A DNA stretch of 64,000 nucleotides, from NCBI RefSeq assembly GCF_008831285.2, contig NW_022204507.1:3759017-3823016 (forward strand), written 5' to 3'. This DNA comes from Nymphaea colorata. Lineage: Eukaryota > Streptophyta > Magnoliopsida > Nymphaeales > Nymphaeaceae. Below are positions 44,252 to 56,450 of this stretch, piece by piece; position 1 is the first letter of the stretch; each line of letters starts with the position of its first letter. Both the position numbers and the translations under genes were made by a program. The notes under the pieces were generated by a model. The model did not search any database. It saw only the letters and a program-made list of their open reading frames with translations, and was not told where the DNA came from.

Positions 44252-45352
44252 CACTATATATTAGTTCCATTTGCATGAAGAACTGGACATCACTTGTTAA
44301 ACGATAGCATGACATTTTCAATTTGTGATCAAAATTGGAAATGATTGATGAGATGCAAGTATGAATGGCAAGAAATAATTTATGGAAACCATTATTATAT
44401 CTTATAAAGTTATCTAAGGATCCCTATTAATATGAAGCAAGAAATAAATGGATTTCTTAGATGAAGGCCTTCACACATGTTAATGGTTGCATAGATAAAA
44501 TGCTTGGCGTTTTACATTCGTAAGTCCTCTGTTGCTAAAGTTTATCTTTCATTGTTGATTTTAAGGTGATAAATTATTTAAAATTTATATAAGGAAAACA
44601 AACATATATATATATATAAATAAATATTATGCTACATATAAAATAGGTTTTTAAAGATTGACATGGGACCCTTCGAATCCAGCCGTATAACTGAATCAAA
44701 AATATTTCACTTGCATAATAAGTTCTAGAGTCTTTGGGGTATTATGGTAAACCAACTTAAATGATTTCTTTCTTTTCCTTTATGTAGTCTAAACAAACAT
44801 AGTTTAAACAATTCTTTTTCTTTCTATTCAAACAAGCTTTTATAACAATTTGTTTCATTCTATTTTCTTTCCTCTCCTTTTCTTCCCAAATCCATTCTTT
44901 CCCTCCATCTAAACAGGGGCTATAATAGGTCAACGAAAAATTTATTTCACAATTGGGATTGTGTTGCCTAAAGCCTCTCTAAGAGCCAGCACGTTTGAAA
45001 TGACCTTATATAAGAAGTTACATGGGGAAATAGGTTGCCACTGGTGCACACTTGTAGCTCCTTATATCTTGAGAATCAGAACAATCACAGTGTTGTTAAA
45101 CTTCTTCACCATTCATCTTATTCCCAAGAAAACTTCAACCATCTTGATTATGTAATGACTGGTTACTCCTCGGTACTGTTGAAAAAGGGACCTGAAGGAT
45201 CCACTACGTCCTGAAGTGCTCTCCGCTTTCAAACTAAAGTTGCATACTTCAGTTCTTTTGCTAAAACAGATCTTAGGATTTGTCGGGCTCATCTCTCGTT
45301 TTCACTCGCCAGCACACACTACTATTTAAAATAAGAACAAATCATGTAATTC

Positions 45353-45390
<38 letters not shown>

Positions 45391-46031
45391 GTCTCTCTCC
45401 CTCTTGCTCTCTTCATGCAAGAGAAGTCAAAGGGCATGGAGCTCTTACTCTGTTTCTTTCTTCCACCTCACTTTCACTTTTAGTGGTAGACAAGTAGAAA
45501 AAGAGAGGAAGGACCCCGTTGAATAGAAACCATTAATTTACATGATATGACATTGTTGATATTAAAGTTCCTGTCTTGGTGGGAAAGACGCAGACTTAGA
45601 GGTGGAATAGAAAGGCTCGAATCAAAATACTTATGTGAAGTTGGTAGATTGTGCTTCCCATGGCAATATGGTGGCTATCAAAGACAGGAATTATGAATAC
45701 CATGGCAACATGAAAAATCCAAATCTGTTACAGCAGAAGCAATTGACAGTCTAATTTATATGATTCAACATGTGCTAAATGTGGCTCTTCAAGCAGAAGA
45801 ACAAGTTTCCGCAACTTTTTGTCCTTTTTTATGAAGGAAGTCTCTCATGTATATCACCGACTTCAACACAAAGCAGCATCACCACAAAAGCATATAGAAA
45901 ACACATATGCTAATGAAACCACATCTGAAAGATGCCCTGCCTTGGTCGACCAGCTTCCCTCCCTATTTTAAACCTATTCACAGTACCTACACCACGGTAC
46001 TCATGAACCTTCATGGTTGCCGATCGTCACT
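44252..46031. other. Unassigned DNA before the assembly gap
   Basis: AT-rich with a pyrimidine-rich zone (44,760-44,920) and a CT microsatellite (45,355-45,389). No gene or complete repeat is recognised. Confidence 0.4.
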
Positions 46032-46131
46032 NNNNNNNNNNNNNNNNNNNNNNNNNNNNNNNNNNNNNNNNNNNNNNNNNNNNNNNNNNNNNNNNNNNNN
46101 NNNNNNNNNNNNNNNNNNNNNNNNNNNNNNN
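46032..46131. other. Assembly gap (100 N)
   Basis: Exactly 100 undetermined bases, the usual placeholder for a gap of unknown size. Frames reported across it are meaningless. Confidence 1.
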
Positions 46132-46269
46132 AATCCTGGACTTGCACAGGTATAGCAATCTCTTGGCTTTTGCACTCCTCAGCTTGGAATTCCAACTCAT
46201 GTTCAACGATGAAGTATCCTAGAACTGAAAAGGTAGGGAGAAACTCCTAGAATGCATTTGTTGGAATGA

Positions 46270-47372
46270 ATTCCAACATTTTGCTTTGAAAAGGAAGCAG
46301 GTGGTGACTTCAAGCTCCCTGCACATAACAAGATTGACATTGGGAATTCAGAAATTAATGTTCGGAGTCCTTTAGGTGTGCATCGGTTCAAGATAATATA
46401 GGAGGCTTGCTGGATACCAAGCATGTGAAAGGAAGAAAGATCCTGAAACTGAATGCAACATGATCATAAGCTCAAGAAATCTCTTGATGGTCAAAAACAT
46501 GAATCATCTGGTTCATGCCAAAATGTAACACAACGGTCTGCTTCTCTAAAGGACAATGAAGCAAGGGATTCAAGCAAGCCTTCTGGATCTCATGCATGTG
46601 ACTAGAGGCCTTCTATGTTGCAACAGGAAAATCCTTCCAGCTTTCATACTGGACTGGACTTTTCTAAAGAGGCAAAAAAATCAGGCCACCATGGCAAGGC
46701 ATCACACCGAAGGATTGGCAAGGCATCACACCGAAGGATGGGCAAGAAATCAGTCTATCCTTTCTGGATATTGGACAAGGATCAGCAGCAATCAGGAGCT
46801 GCAGAAAATATCAAGAGAGTATCCACTTCTACGTAGTTTGAGAATTATACCGTAAAGCATATTTGCTTGGTGTGATTGATTCACTCCAAAATTTGCACTT
46901 CATTTGTTGAATTATGTGAATCCAAGTCCTCCATGTGACCTTTGACCTTCCGTAAGCTCAAATTCTATTATCACCCCTTTATCTGAGAAACATTGAGTGC
47001 TAGTGATGTAGGTTGAAAGGGCGCCTGGTGCTGTCTTTCTGAAACTAAGACCATGTTAGACTTTTTCCCCTTGGTTTGCGATATACTAGAGCGTCTAACT
47101 TGTTTATAGCTGCTTTCTTCCTTGGACTTCCTTCAATTAATTTGGTTTTTGGTACACTCATATGCTTGATTCTTATGCAATTCTTAATCTTGAACAGACA
47201 TACTTCCCGGCAATTTCTCATCCTGAAGGACTGCCTCTTAGGATTCAGGATGCAAATGGAAAGGATTGGGTATTTCAATTTCGATTTGGCCAAATAATAA
47301 CAGTAGGATGTTTGTGTTGGAAGGTGTAACATCATCATTCAGTCAAAGCAACAGCAAGCTGGTGACATAGGT
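46270..47372 (+). pseudogene. VAL/HSI2-like B3-domain transcription repressor, pseudogene
   Basis: VAL (HSI2) proteins are plant B3-domain repressors that bind RY motifs and silence seed genes. Visible pieces in order: a Ser-rich stretch with one stop (46,470-46,690); ARNQSILSGYWTRIS.NQELQKIS (46,740-46,815), matching the family's 'GR.[20 protein letters not shown]'; SSNSIITPLSEK then LSASDVG and KGRLVL (46,960-47,035), matching 'NSTI.[22 protein letters not shown]'; an intron; then after acceptor cttgaacag the B3 core [20 protein letters not shown] (from 47,201) and KDWVFQFRF, followed in a second frame by [14 protein letters not shown]. The B3 exon ends in AGDI at a donor (catag|gtaatg, 47,372). 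Frameshifts occur near 47,015, 47,287 and 47,325, and stops are present. Introns remain, so this is a DNA-level duplicate, not a retrocopy. Confidence 0.85.
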
Positions 47373-50300
47373 AATGTGTGCAGCCTGGTCATTTCTTCTT
47401 GCTTGTGCATGCAATGCTTGGCACACATATAACTAAGAAGCCTCTCATCACCTTGTGCGTCTCATTAAATTTACACTTTCCGAAGTTGAGTTACCTTTTT
47501 TTGCATATAAATCAGCAAATGATTGTGATTTCTGTTCAAGTCATCCAAACTTCACGGATTGACAAAGCTTTCTACCGGACATAGCACTATTGTTTTTGAG
47601 TAGTATCCCATTTAATATAAGGCAACTGGTGTTATGTTATTAGAGGTCATACTGGAATATAGTATTATGATCAGAATAGGTTCATAGCCCTATAACCATG
47701 TTATTTGGTCATAACTGTATAGGAGATATGACCATATATGTACTTATATATGGTGGGCTGCATAAGTAAATGTACCCTATTTAGTACATATTTAGTTGAG
47801 ATGATGTGGATGGACAATAAGGAAACCAAGAGAGAACATGGGTAAGCACGTGATTTTATTTGGTTCCCTTATGGACCCAAATTCGAAGGGCATCACACTT
47901 AATCCCTCTCCTCACTCATGGGTCCTATTTCTTATAACTGTTAAGGTAGTAGTTTTTTTGAAATGTGATTCTAGATTTTATTTGATTTGATTTTTTTCAT
48001 TTACATAATCTATACTAGCTAACTATTTCTTGTAGTCTTGCTACGTTTAGTTTTTTAAAATGTTGGATATGCTTGAGAAGGCCCTATGGTGTTTCCGGCA
48101 CATAGCCATCTAACCATTCATCTTAACAATTAACCATTCATCTTAACAACCCCATCTCCAGCATGCGGTAGATTTCCTTCTATTTATCCCTCCTTCTTGT
48201 TTGCTCTTCTTAGCTGGCGTAAAGAATTTCAAGTGTCAAAAGTGAGTATAAGAGAAGGTGTTCCATCTTCAAGCATCATCAAGCACATTGTACACCACGC
48301 TGCTGGGTCCTCCAATGAAATTTCTCTTTACAGTTGGGACTTGGTTCCATTTGGAATTGTGTTAAGGTCAGGTCTTATTGGTGAGTGTCAAACAGGTTTA
48401 GAGTCTTTAGACTTTGAAACTTAGGTTCAGTATGTATCTTTTTTTTATGTTCCATGTGATTCTATCCTATGGCCGTGCTCAGTTTATAGTTAGCTTCATG
48501 TAGTGGGTCAGTTAACTAGAGTCCTCATCATGTGAGACTATTGTTGAAGGTCAATTGTTCGGACTTTCTTCTTGTGGTGCTTTACTGGCCTTCTTTAGGT
48601 GGACATTTATTTGTAGTCTAATCAAGTGGGGCGTGGGTAGTTTTCTGATTTCATGCTTGTTTGAATCTTATTTAAGTGGTTGGTGTCTGATTGTTAAGTG
48701 TCTTGTTTTCTTCATTGAGCTTCTGATTTTGAATGTGTATGTTGGAGCTGTTATGCCTTGGTATTTACTTTGTGTGTTCGTTTCTCTCATTAGTCAAGCC
48801 TTTCTGAATGGGTCGAACCTAGTTAGTTAGCTGAATTATTTTGCAAACATATATTAGTCATCGATTTGTTTTTTCGTTATTTGCCTTTGGTCATTGACAT
48901 TCCTTATATCATAAGCATTCAGTATTTTTGAAGTTCCTCTGTTTTCGTTGAGTCAATACAACATTTAGTTTTGGTATCAACTCTTTACAAAGACAGGTAT
49001 AACCATGATTTGGCAAAGCTGTAAAAACTACAAAAATCATTCTCTGTTTCAGAGTCAAAAGACTTATGACGTTCTGATATGCGATAAAGTTGAATTTGGG
49101 TCTGATTGTTGGTTTGAAGTTTCTTGTGTGAAAATCAGCCGACAAAATTTCAAATTTTTTCAACTTTGAGTATTTTGTTATATTGTTGTTAAACTTTTCG
49201 CTGTTTCTATTTCTCACAAACAAAAATTTTGAAAACTGAGCTCTATTTCTTGTTTTTTAAATTATATCTAGGAGATAGATTTTTCAATTTTACTTTTTAC
49301 AAATTTTTTAGTGAAATTTTCTAGTTATTATTATTATTATTTATTTAAGGCTCTGTATCCATATCAAAGCCAATACTCACACAGTTTTAGACCTTTTGTT
49401 TAGTGGGGAGAATTGTGATTTTGCATATATTTGTGTGTTATTGCTACGAAAATGATCTAGTAAAGTTTTTGATCGCCTTATTTTGTTCAAGCTGTTCCAC
49501 ACTTGGGTCTCTTCTAGAGTTAGAGCTCATGCCTGTTCATGTCTATGAGAAGGAGTGGGCTGCCGAGCCACTAGGTCCTTGCTTTAGGATCTCAAGAAGT
49601 CACTCTTTCTTGGAGTCCTTGGTGAGTCCGAGGATAGGGATGTGGTACGACCTCTAGGGTGAGAATAAGGAGGGAGGTATAACGTGCATGGGTGGTTAGG
49701 GACTTGGTAGGGATTCAGCTTGTCTAGGTGGGTGCTAAATGAGAGGGGCGTGGAGGGTATGGGAGTGATTGAAGTCGGGGGGCTATACATGAGAGAGAGA
49801 GAGAGAGAGAGTGACGGGGCTTGAATCTCGCTTGTGTATGTCCAACATTTTCCGTACAGCCAATCGAGATTCTCTAAGTCGAACATGGATCCATTTGGTT
49901 GTCCTTATGAAATTTATGTTTTTTTTTGTGAAGAACACATTTTAAATTGAATTTTCTTGATGTTTGATCTAGTTTGAGATGCATGAAAGTTTGGTTTTAA
50001 ATTGAATTTTCTTCTTGTTGCCTTCTTAGCTGTAGTTTAGTATAGTGGGGACATGGTTTAGGGTAGTGCTCGTGGTTCCGAATGCCATGCTTGTTTGACT
50101 CTTAGTTAAAGTAGTTGCAGTTTGATTGTTAACTGTCATGTTGTCTTCATTGAGCTTGTGATTCTATTTAAATGCAGATACGTTAGTTTCACATGTCATG
50201 GCTATAATAAGGATGCATGTGTATACTAGAGTTTTATAGTCATCTTTATTTGCTGCTACTTCTTCTACATCGGTATCTTCACTTTGTTTTGTTTCTCACT

Positions 50301-50829
50301 TCAAACCTCTTGAAAAGGCTAGCTCCTTTCTCTCCTGAGTGCATAGGACACTTGAATATGCTTTTTTGTGGGGGAGACTCTACCTGTCTTCATAATTGTT
50401 GATGGTGCAGTAGAACAAGGAGGCAATAGGATGATCTATAAAGATTTGATCATTGGTTCTGCATGCATTGTATTTTCTCCTAAAATTGGCAGCCAGTTGA
50501 AGGGGGTTGTGAAGAAAGGGATTAGGAGCATTTTATCACCTCCTCCTATGCATCAATGTACGAGTGCAATTTTTGAAATTATGATCTTATGTTGCTTTTC
50601 AGGATTTGTGGAGTAATTGGAAAACTTTAGATAGGGATATGCATTTGAGTTTGTATAATTAAACTTGTTTAGGTATGAAGCTCAATTTGCGATGGCACAT
50701 GTACAGGGTTCATCTCTTTTTTTTTCATTTTTTTATTGCAGATAGTTGAATTTGGCATCCTTCATATATTTCTGCTATGTATTCTTGACATACTTTTAAA
50801 AATTTAAGTTATTCAACCGCTGTTTGTAG
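47373..50829. other. Unassigned DNA, 47.4-50.8 kb
   Basis: No recognised gene. An imperfect direct repeat of about 150 bp ('catgcttgtttga.tctta', 'cattgagcttctgattttg') occurs near 48,650-48,740 and 50,085-50,175. 'aaccattcatcttaacaa' is doubled at 48,112-48,152. A GA run is at 49,791-49,811. Open frames at 48,197-48,424 and 50,368-50,616 are unrecognised. Confidence 0.35.
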
Positions 50830-51069
50830 GACCTCTCAAGTATTGGTGGAAGAGAAGCAAAGTTGATGTGATGGTTTCCAACTTAGCCGCATGGAATGAC
50901 GATGTTGTTTCTAGTTCTTTAGATAGTGTTGGCTATTGGGTTGAGGGCTTCCCATTTGTGCACTCATTGAGTGGTTACTGGAAATTTTATTTGGCAACTA
51001 GCCCCACAAGAACACCTATGAGGTTCTATGAGAGTACATTCGAAGATATAAATTGCGAAGAGCTACCAG
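50830..51069 (+). CDS. Orphan exon of a plant GH2 beta-galactosidase
   Basis: A 240-nt block after a tttgtag acceptor and before a ccag|gttttt donor, with no stop or frameshift. It encodes LKYWWKRSKVDVMVSNLAAW, then NDDVVSSSLDSVGYWVEGFP and FVHSLSGYWKFYLA...RFYESTFED. This matches the N-terminal sugar-binding part of the glycoside hydrolase family 2 (LacZ-type) beta-galactosidase of plants (At3g54440 type; 'AVWNDDAV..ALDSA..WV.GLPFVKSLSGYWKF.LA', from memory). Codon phase at the donor fits the family continuation 'LPVPSNW'. Neither the first exon ('WRKRDPHV') nor any downstream exon was found in the window. It may be an orphan duplicate exon with normal splice sites; the full enzyme exceeds 1,000 residues. 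Confidence 0.75.
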
Positions 51070-51104
51070 GTTTTTCTTTCTCTCTCATATGCAAATCAGT
51101 GGCA

Positions 51105-51150
51105 GAGTTAGAAAGTTGAGCCGCAGGGCCATTGTCTTGTCATTTAGTAG
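51105..51150. mobile_element. Left-end fragment of a TGGCAGAG-type MITE
   Basis: 'cagtggcagagttagaaagttgagccgcagggcc' begins just 3' of the orphan exon and matches the left end at 44,053. The right end was not found. Confidence 0.4.
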
Positions 51151-53189
51151 AATATAAAATGTCATTGCACGTAAGATTTTCCTGAAACAGAAGATGTGTT
51201 TTAGTTAATAGAATAACAAATTGCACTACTACACAAGAATAACTTAATAAGTTAATGAACAATATAATTTTTAATGTCTTTTTTAAGACTCTTTTTTAAT
51301 ACGACAGAAAGGTGATGCCACTTAACAGGCCTTCTTTTTGGGAGTTTCTCCCAACAAAAGTTGACTTGAGATTTTTATGTCTGTTGTAAAGCAAACTAAA
51401 TCCACACTACAAGATGAAATTGCTGCCTGAAATGGATTTTCAATGAGAAGATGGGTGTTCATAAAAATTTGTCTATATCAAACTTTATGTGCAACCTGTA
51501 CAAAAGAAACACGGCAATTGTTATACTCTCTTATAATTGCTATTCATTAAGAAAACATTTTTCCTTTTTTTAATATGGCAAATTTTGAAATGAGAAACTG
51601 CATGTGGGGCCTTTGCACATCCCAAGCCATGGGTGGCCCCATCTTTGATGTCAACTAATTTTATGTGACATTATTTTATACTTCTTGCTCCTTTGCTATC
51701 CACCAAAAGTGGGAGTGATCATTGTTTCTCTAAGCTTTACTAGTGTCATGTTCACTTATGTGACTACTTATCATTCTATTGCTCTATTCACTTATGTGAC
51801 TAAATTACTAAGTTGACAAATACCTACACTTTCTGAGTTTCGCAAGGTGACCGCCCTGTCCATAAATCCTGCAACCTGTAAAGAATCTCAAGTCATGCCT
51901 ATTCAGGTACTAAGGTCTCAGATTGTGAATGCATGGCATGCGTTTGAGAGAGAGAGAGAGAGAGAGAGAGATTTCTAAATCTTCGTAAATGTTGTGTTTG
52001 CAAATTTAATTCTAACTAGAACAGGGTAATCTTGCATAGCCAAGAAGGACGAAGTAATTCTACATCATACAATCACATGCTTTAAGACCTTGTTGTCTTT
52101 GATTTGGTATTTAAAATATTTGCGATCAAATAGTATTCGAATATGCTTTGCTTTTGTGACTTGTTTTTTTCTGTTGATTAAGAACACAAACTTTATATTT
52201 GCATTGTTAAAATTAGTTTGTAATGTCAGCACAAAGTTAACTTCTGATGTTCTTCATTTTTATGTTTCTTCCTGCATTGGTGAACATTGACCATGTGAAG
52301 TCAACTTACACAATTCACTAGCCCACCGTTTGCATTAGTTCTTGTAGTGAATTTTAAGGTAGTCCTCCTTGGAATGCTGGACTATGACCCCATATGCTTA
52401 TTTTGCAGCCTTTGGCATTCATTTTCTTTCTATGTGGCCCACCATTTTCTTGACGCAACTTTTGCAGAACTTGGCAAACTCGACTTCTGAACTGGCTCTT
52501 TCACTTTGAGACAAATTAAAGTAGCCACATTGAACTTCGATGCTGTTGACATGTGGAACTTTTCTTTATAAAATTTCTAGGGTAGTTAGTTTTTCATTGC
52601 TGTGGATGTGTATGGTGCAATGTTTAGATATTAACTATTCCTTCTTTTTGTGTATTGACTAAGTTTTCATTTCTAGTGATACAAGAAGGATGTAGGTGAA
52701 ACCAAGTAAATAGGCTACTGAGTGAGGCCTAGTTTGTGGATGGTACCTACGTTTCTTTGAGAAGCCTTCTTTCAGTTAATTATGGATTTGAGTCAAGCAA
52801 ACCCCCTCCCACTAAAAACTGTTTTTTAGAGGGTCAAGTTGTTTTTACATGTATATTGTATAATTCCCATTTTAACCATATGTAGAAAAAGAAAATCTTG
52901 AAAATTAGTGTTATCTTCTCAGCTGTTTTATTACTTTTTTTCCACTTATATTTTATATTTGGCAATGGTTTTATGAAAAATCTTGAAAATTGCATGTACA
53001 TACTGATGTATGTGACTCCATGCTCGTGCAAATCTATAAGTATCAGCTCTTTCATGAGTTTGCTGAACGTTTAGAGAGAATTGTGACAAAGATAGGTTGT
53101 TTACTTATTTTCACCTGCTATGCCTGTGCATCTCATTGCAATGTAGCTTCTTTGCTAACTCTTCTTTCTTTTCCTTGCATATTGTGCAG
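51150..53189. other. Unassigned DNA, possibly intronic
   Basis: AT-rich, with a GA run (51,949-51,970). No GH2 exon follows the orphan exon here. A frame near 53,000-53,090 reads LVQIYKYQLFHEFAERLERI before a donor-like gatag|gttg, but has no acceptor. Confidence 0.35.
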
Positions 53190-53230
53190 TACCTGAACAC
53201 TATAAGCTGGTTGCTGAGGCAAAGTTCCCA
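53190..53230 (+). CDS. Putative short exon of an unrecognised gene (exon a)
   Basis: 41 nt after a strong acceptor (catattgtgcag) and before a donor (tccca|gtaatt). The frame reads PEHYKLVAEAKFP and ends in phase 0. It joins in frame to the block at 55,162, which starts in phase 0. The intron would be 1.9 kb and contain the TA-rich island. The protein family is not recognised. Confidence 0.35.
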
Positions 53231-53259
53231 GTAATTTTATATCTCAGTCCACATTCAAA

Positions 53260-54420
53260 TTCATTTGTTGATATGTACAGTGTAGTATAAAATATATACT
53301 ACATACATGTATTGTATATATGTTAACGTATATCTATATACGTATATTAACATATCACATACTATATAAGTATACGTGTATCACATATGTAATAGATATA
53401 TGTATTATATTCCACATATATGTATATACCATTATATTATAGTATAATATAGTACATATATAGTTTCAAATATTAGACATATTATGCTTATACATACATA
53501 TATATATAATATGTATATATATATATGTGTATATATATATATGTGATGTAATACAATAATATGATCACATGGGTGCGGGTGCGGGTGCTGCTAGAGCATA
53601 TATATATATATATATATATACATGTAATTTGTTATATATGTAATTTTATTTGTGTATATTTTTAAATTTTTTATCAAGCCTACCTTAATCTCTTCAAAAT
53701 TCAAAGTTTTATCAAATAGAGTAAATGGGGGGGGGGAGAGAGGGAGAGAGGAAGGAAAAAAAGAAGAGGAAAAGATAGGAGAAGGAAAAAAAGAAAAAAA
53801 AACAAGAGAAAAGGATAACAGATGCCGTCTGGAGCATCCCATTAGGTTTGATCGAGTCGAGTGACGTGCCAGGCCGCACACGCATCGGTGCGGGTGCGCC
53901 ACCATAGTTCATGCACCCATGTGACTTACTTTATAACATGTTATATTACATATGCAATACATAATTTATTATATATGTATATATATGTTACGTAACATAT
54001 ATAATACACACATACACACACACACACACATATATATATGTGTATATATATATAGTACATTTATGTATATATTACATATATGTAATATATTGTGTATATA
54101 ATGTGTACATATAGTTGTATGTATATAATATTATAGTATAAGACATAAATAGTATATAGTTATATGTATATGTATATATAACTATTATAGTTTTATATAT
54201 GTATATTACATAAATATTATATATAATTGTATATAATGTATATATGACATCATAAATGTAGTATGTTACTATGTAACGTATACGTAAATGTATGATATAT
54301 ATATAATACATAAAATATATGACGTATATGATATATGTATATTTATAATATCCGTATACATTAACATATAACATGTAGGTAACTATGTGATTTATACGTA
54401 TTACGTATGACATATACTAA
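53260..54420. repeat. TA-rich degenerate island with ATATGTATATA repeats
   Basis: About 1.1 kb of almost pure A/T with scattered G and C, made of variants of tatatgtatat, tatacgtata and cacaca. Frames across it (Ile/Tyr-rich) are artefacts. A TIR element is embedded at 53,565-53,924. Confidence 0.85.
53565..53924. mobile_element. 360-bp element with TCACATGGGTGC inverted ends
   Basis: Ends are TCACATGGGTGC and GCACCCATGTGA, a perfect 12-bp inverted pair. The subterminal regions are gcgggtgcgggtg and ggtgcgggtgcgcc. The interior has a TA run, a polypurine tract (53,727-53,815) and 'gatcgagtcgagtgacgtgcc'. It is the only GC-rich DNA in the TA-rich island. No flanking duplication could be made out in the low-complexity surroundings. 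Confidence 0.65.
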
Positions 54421-55161
54421 GTATTCATGCAGAACAAACATAAATGCTAAACATGATAAGATTGGTAACTGAGCATTCTTGGTGTCCCTCAAGGCCAGCG
54501 CACTCACAGTGACAACACCTGAGTTTGGAAACTGGTCCCAAGCAGGAGTAGCAGAATTACGAACGGCGCTTGGAAGCACATTGGAAAGCAAAAAGTAAGG
54601 TGCTTTTGAAGTGTCTTGAGAGCACTATTTAAAGAAAGAAGCCAGCTTCCTTTGTGACCAGAACTGTGCCTCCCATTCAGGCAGCTGATGCAAGCTTCTT
54701 TTTTCAGTAAAATCTAGATTCCTAATGTAATCAAACCCTATTTTATAAATCTTTGCCCAAGCTTAAAACTTAATTATGCAAAAAGTTTAGAGTTTGAAAC
54801 TTGAAAGTTTGATCTTTGTTTATAAGTTATATTTTTTGCTGGCTAGTTGTTTCTTAACTTGCTACTTTGGCTCTCGTTTGCTTCGTGATCTACTTTTGGG
54901 TCACTTCCAGTTCATTTCTTGGTTCCTACTTCCGAAAATTTCTAGGGGTCTCTCTACTCGCTCCCGATCCCATACTAACCCTGGTCCCAAGAACAGAGGA
55001 AAATGTGAATAAGTGCTCGGTGTTTTAACTAACTGGAAATAATTATGCTTTAGATAACTTATTCCTTATTGTCTTGTTATGATGTTATCTGTTTTTGGGA
55101 AACAAGGAAGATTGATAGTGCTAGTCCATGACTAATTTTTGTCTTCTTTTGACAATTGCAG
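54421..55161. other. Unassigned, probable intron
   Basis: No gene is recognised. If exons a and b belong together this lies in their intron. Confidence 0.3.
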
Positions 55162-55298
55162 AATGTTGATATGCATAACTTTGATGACTTTGGCACCGAT
55201 TTGTATACAGCACCTGAGTCTTCCTGCTTGGGCACAGGCTTTGATGAAAATGAGCTAAAATGCATAGATAATGACGAGACAGACAATGCAGCTCAAAG
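55162..55298 (+). CDS. Putative exon of an unrecognised gene (exon b)
   Basis: 137 nt after acceptor gacaattgcag and before donor caaag|gttgat. The frame reads NVDMHNFDDFGTDLYTAPES, then SCLGTGFDENELK and an acidic DNDETDNAAQ, without stops, ending in phase 2. Acidic, Asp/Glu-rich composition contrasts with the surrounding noise. No family is recognised. A third acceptor at 56,450 (atcattag) is phase-compatible. Confidence 0.4.
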
Positions 55299-56450
55299 GT
55301 TGATGATTTTAATTGTTAATATGTTAATCAATTAGTTTCTCATTTTGCATTCCTCTAGCACATGCTAATTTAGTGCTTCTATTAGAAATATATGCACATG
55401 AATAAGCATTTTATGCTTAAGTTGGTCATAAAGAACTGTTTTTTCTTCTGGTGTTATGTTAATTTCTTTTTTTCCAAACTAATTACTTATTTACTCTCTA
55501 GTCTCTGCTTTCAAATGACATCATTCTGGGTGTATCGTGCAAGCAGGACATGTTCATCGATTCATGTAAATTTGAAGTTCATTTCCTTCTTGTCTGCATT
55601 CTCCATTATGTTATTGTGTATTTCCCACATTAACTTACGACAGTCTTGTTCTCACTTGGTTTTTCTCTTCTCCAACTTGGCTGCCTGTTAAGTACATGAT
55701 GTGCATCCAGCATTCTAGCCAAATATTGGTGCTGTTTGTAATGTCAAATTAATCAATGGTGATCACAATGCCTCTCTGACATGATGATACTGTGATTTGT
55801 TAGTGAGCTAAGAACAAGTTGGCTTTGTTTGATTTAAGTGGTTTTTTTATTAATAAATATTGCTACTATTATTGCTGTTATCACATTTATTCAGCAATAT
55901 GACATGATTTTGAGCCGTTCAAGAATGACCCTGGCTGGAATTATACTTTGTTTCATGGTACTGTAATCCAAGGATCCAAATCAACCCTCTTTGAATCAAT
56001 ATAGATCACATGTCCATTTTATTTTTAATTATTTTCAATATTCTGAATTTTTATTTTCTCTTTTACCTTTTTATCATAAACAATACAATTTTTAACTTTC
56101 TCTGATTCGCAAATGGTTCCTGTTTTTGTTTCAGCTAATCGTTTGAATCTTTTGCTGACTGATTAGATTTAGGAAAAAATTTTAGCATCACTTCTTTTAT
56201 TGACAAAAATTTTTGTTCCTCATTGACTGTTTCTTAATTCTTCTGTCTTCTTTTATGCTATTTTATTGAACTCTTTTCTTGTGTCCTGCTTCAAAATCTT
56301 TCTGAAGCCTTTCTTAAGGTGCCAGCACCTTAAAGTAGGTGAGCTCATTGACGTTTCTTCTGAACGAGTGTGACTTTTGTTGTTTAAATATCTCAAGAGC
56401 ATTTGATATATGTTTATTGTTGCTATTTCTTTTTCTCTTTTTATCATTAG
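55299..56450. other. Unassigned, probable intron
   Basis: AT-rich. A short inverted sequence (aaggtgccagcacctt) lies at 56,318-56,333. No gene is recognised. Confidence 0.3.

Noticed and set aside
46001-46250. Open frames spanning 46.0-46.25 kb
   Set aside because: They run through the 100-N gap and have no meaning.
48197-48424. Missing first exon of the GH2 beta-galactosidase (SWRKEFQVS resembling WRKRDPHV)
   Set aside because: Only three residues match, no HESVEG motif follows and the phase is not compatible. Judged to be chance.
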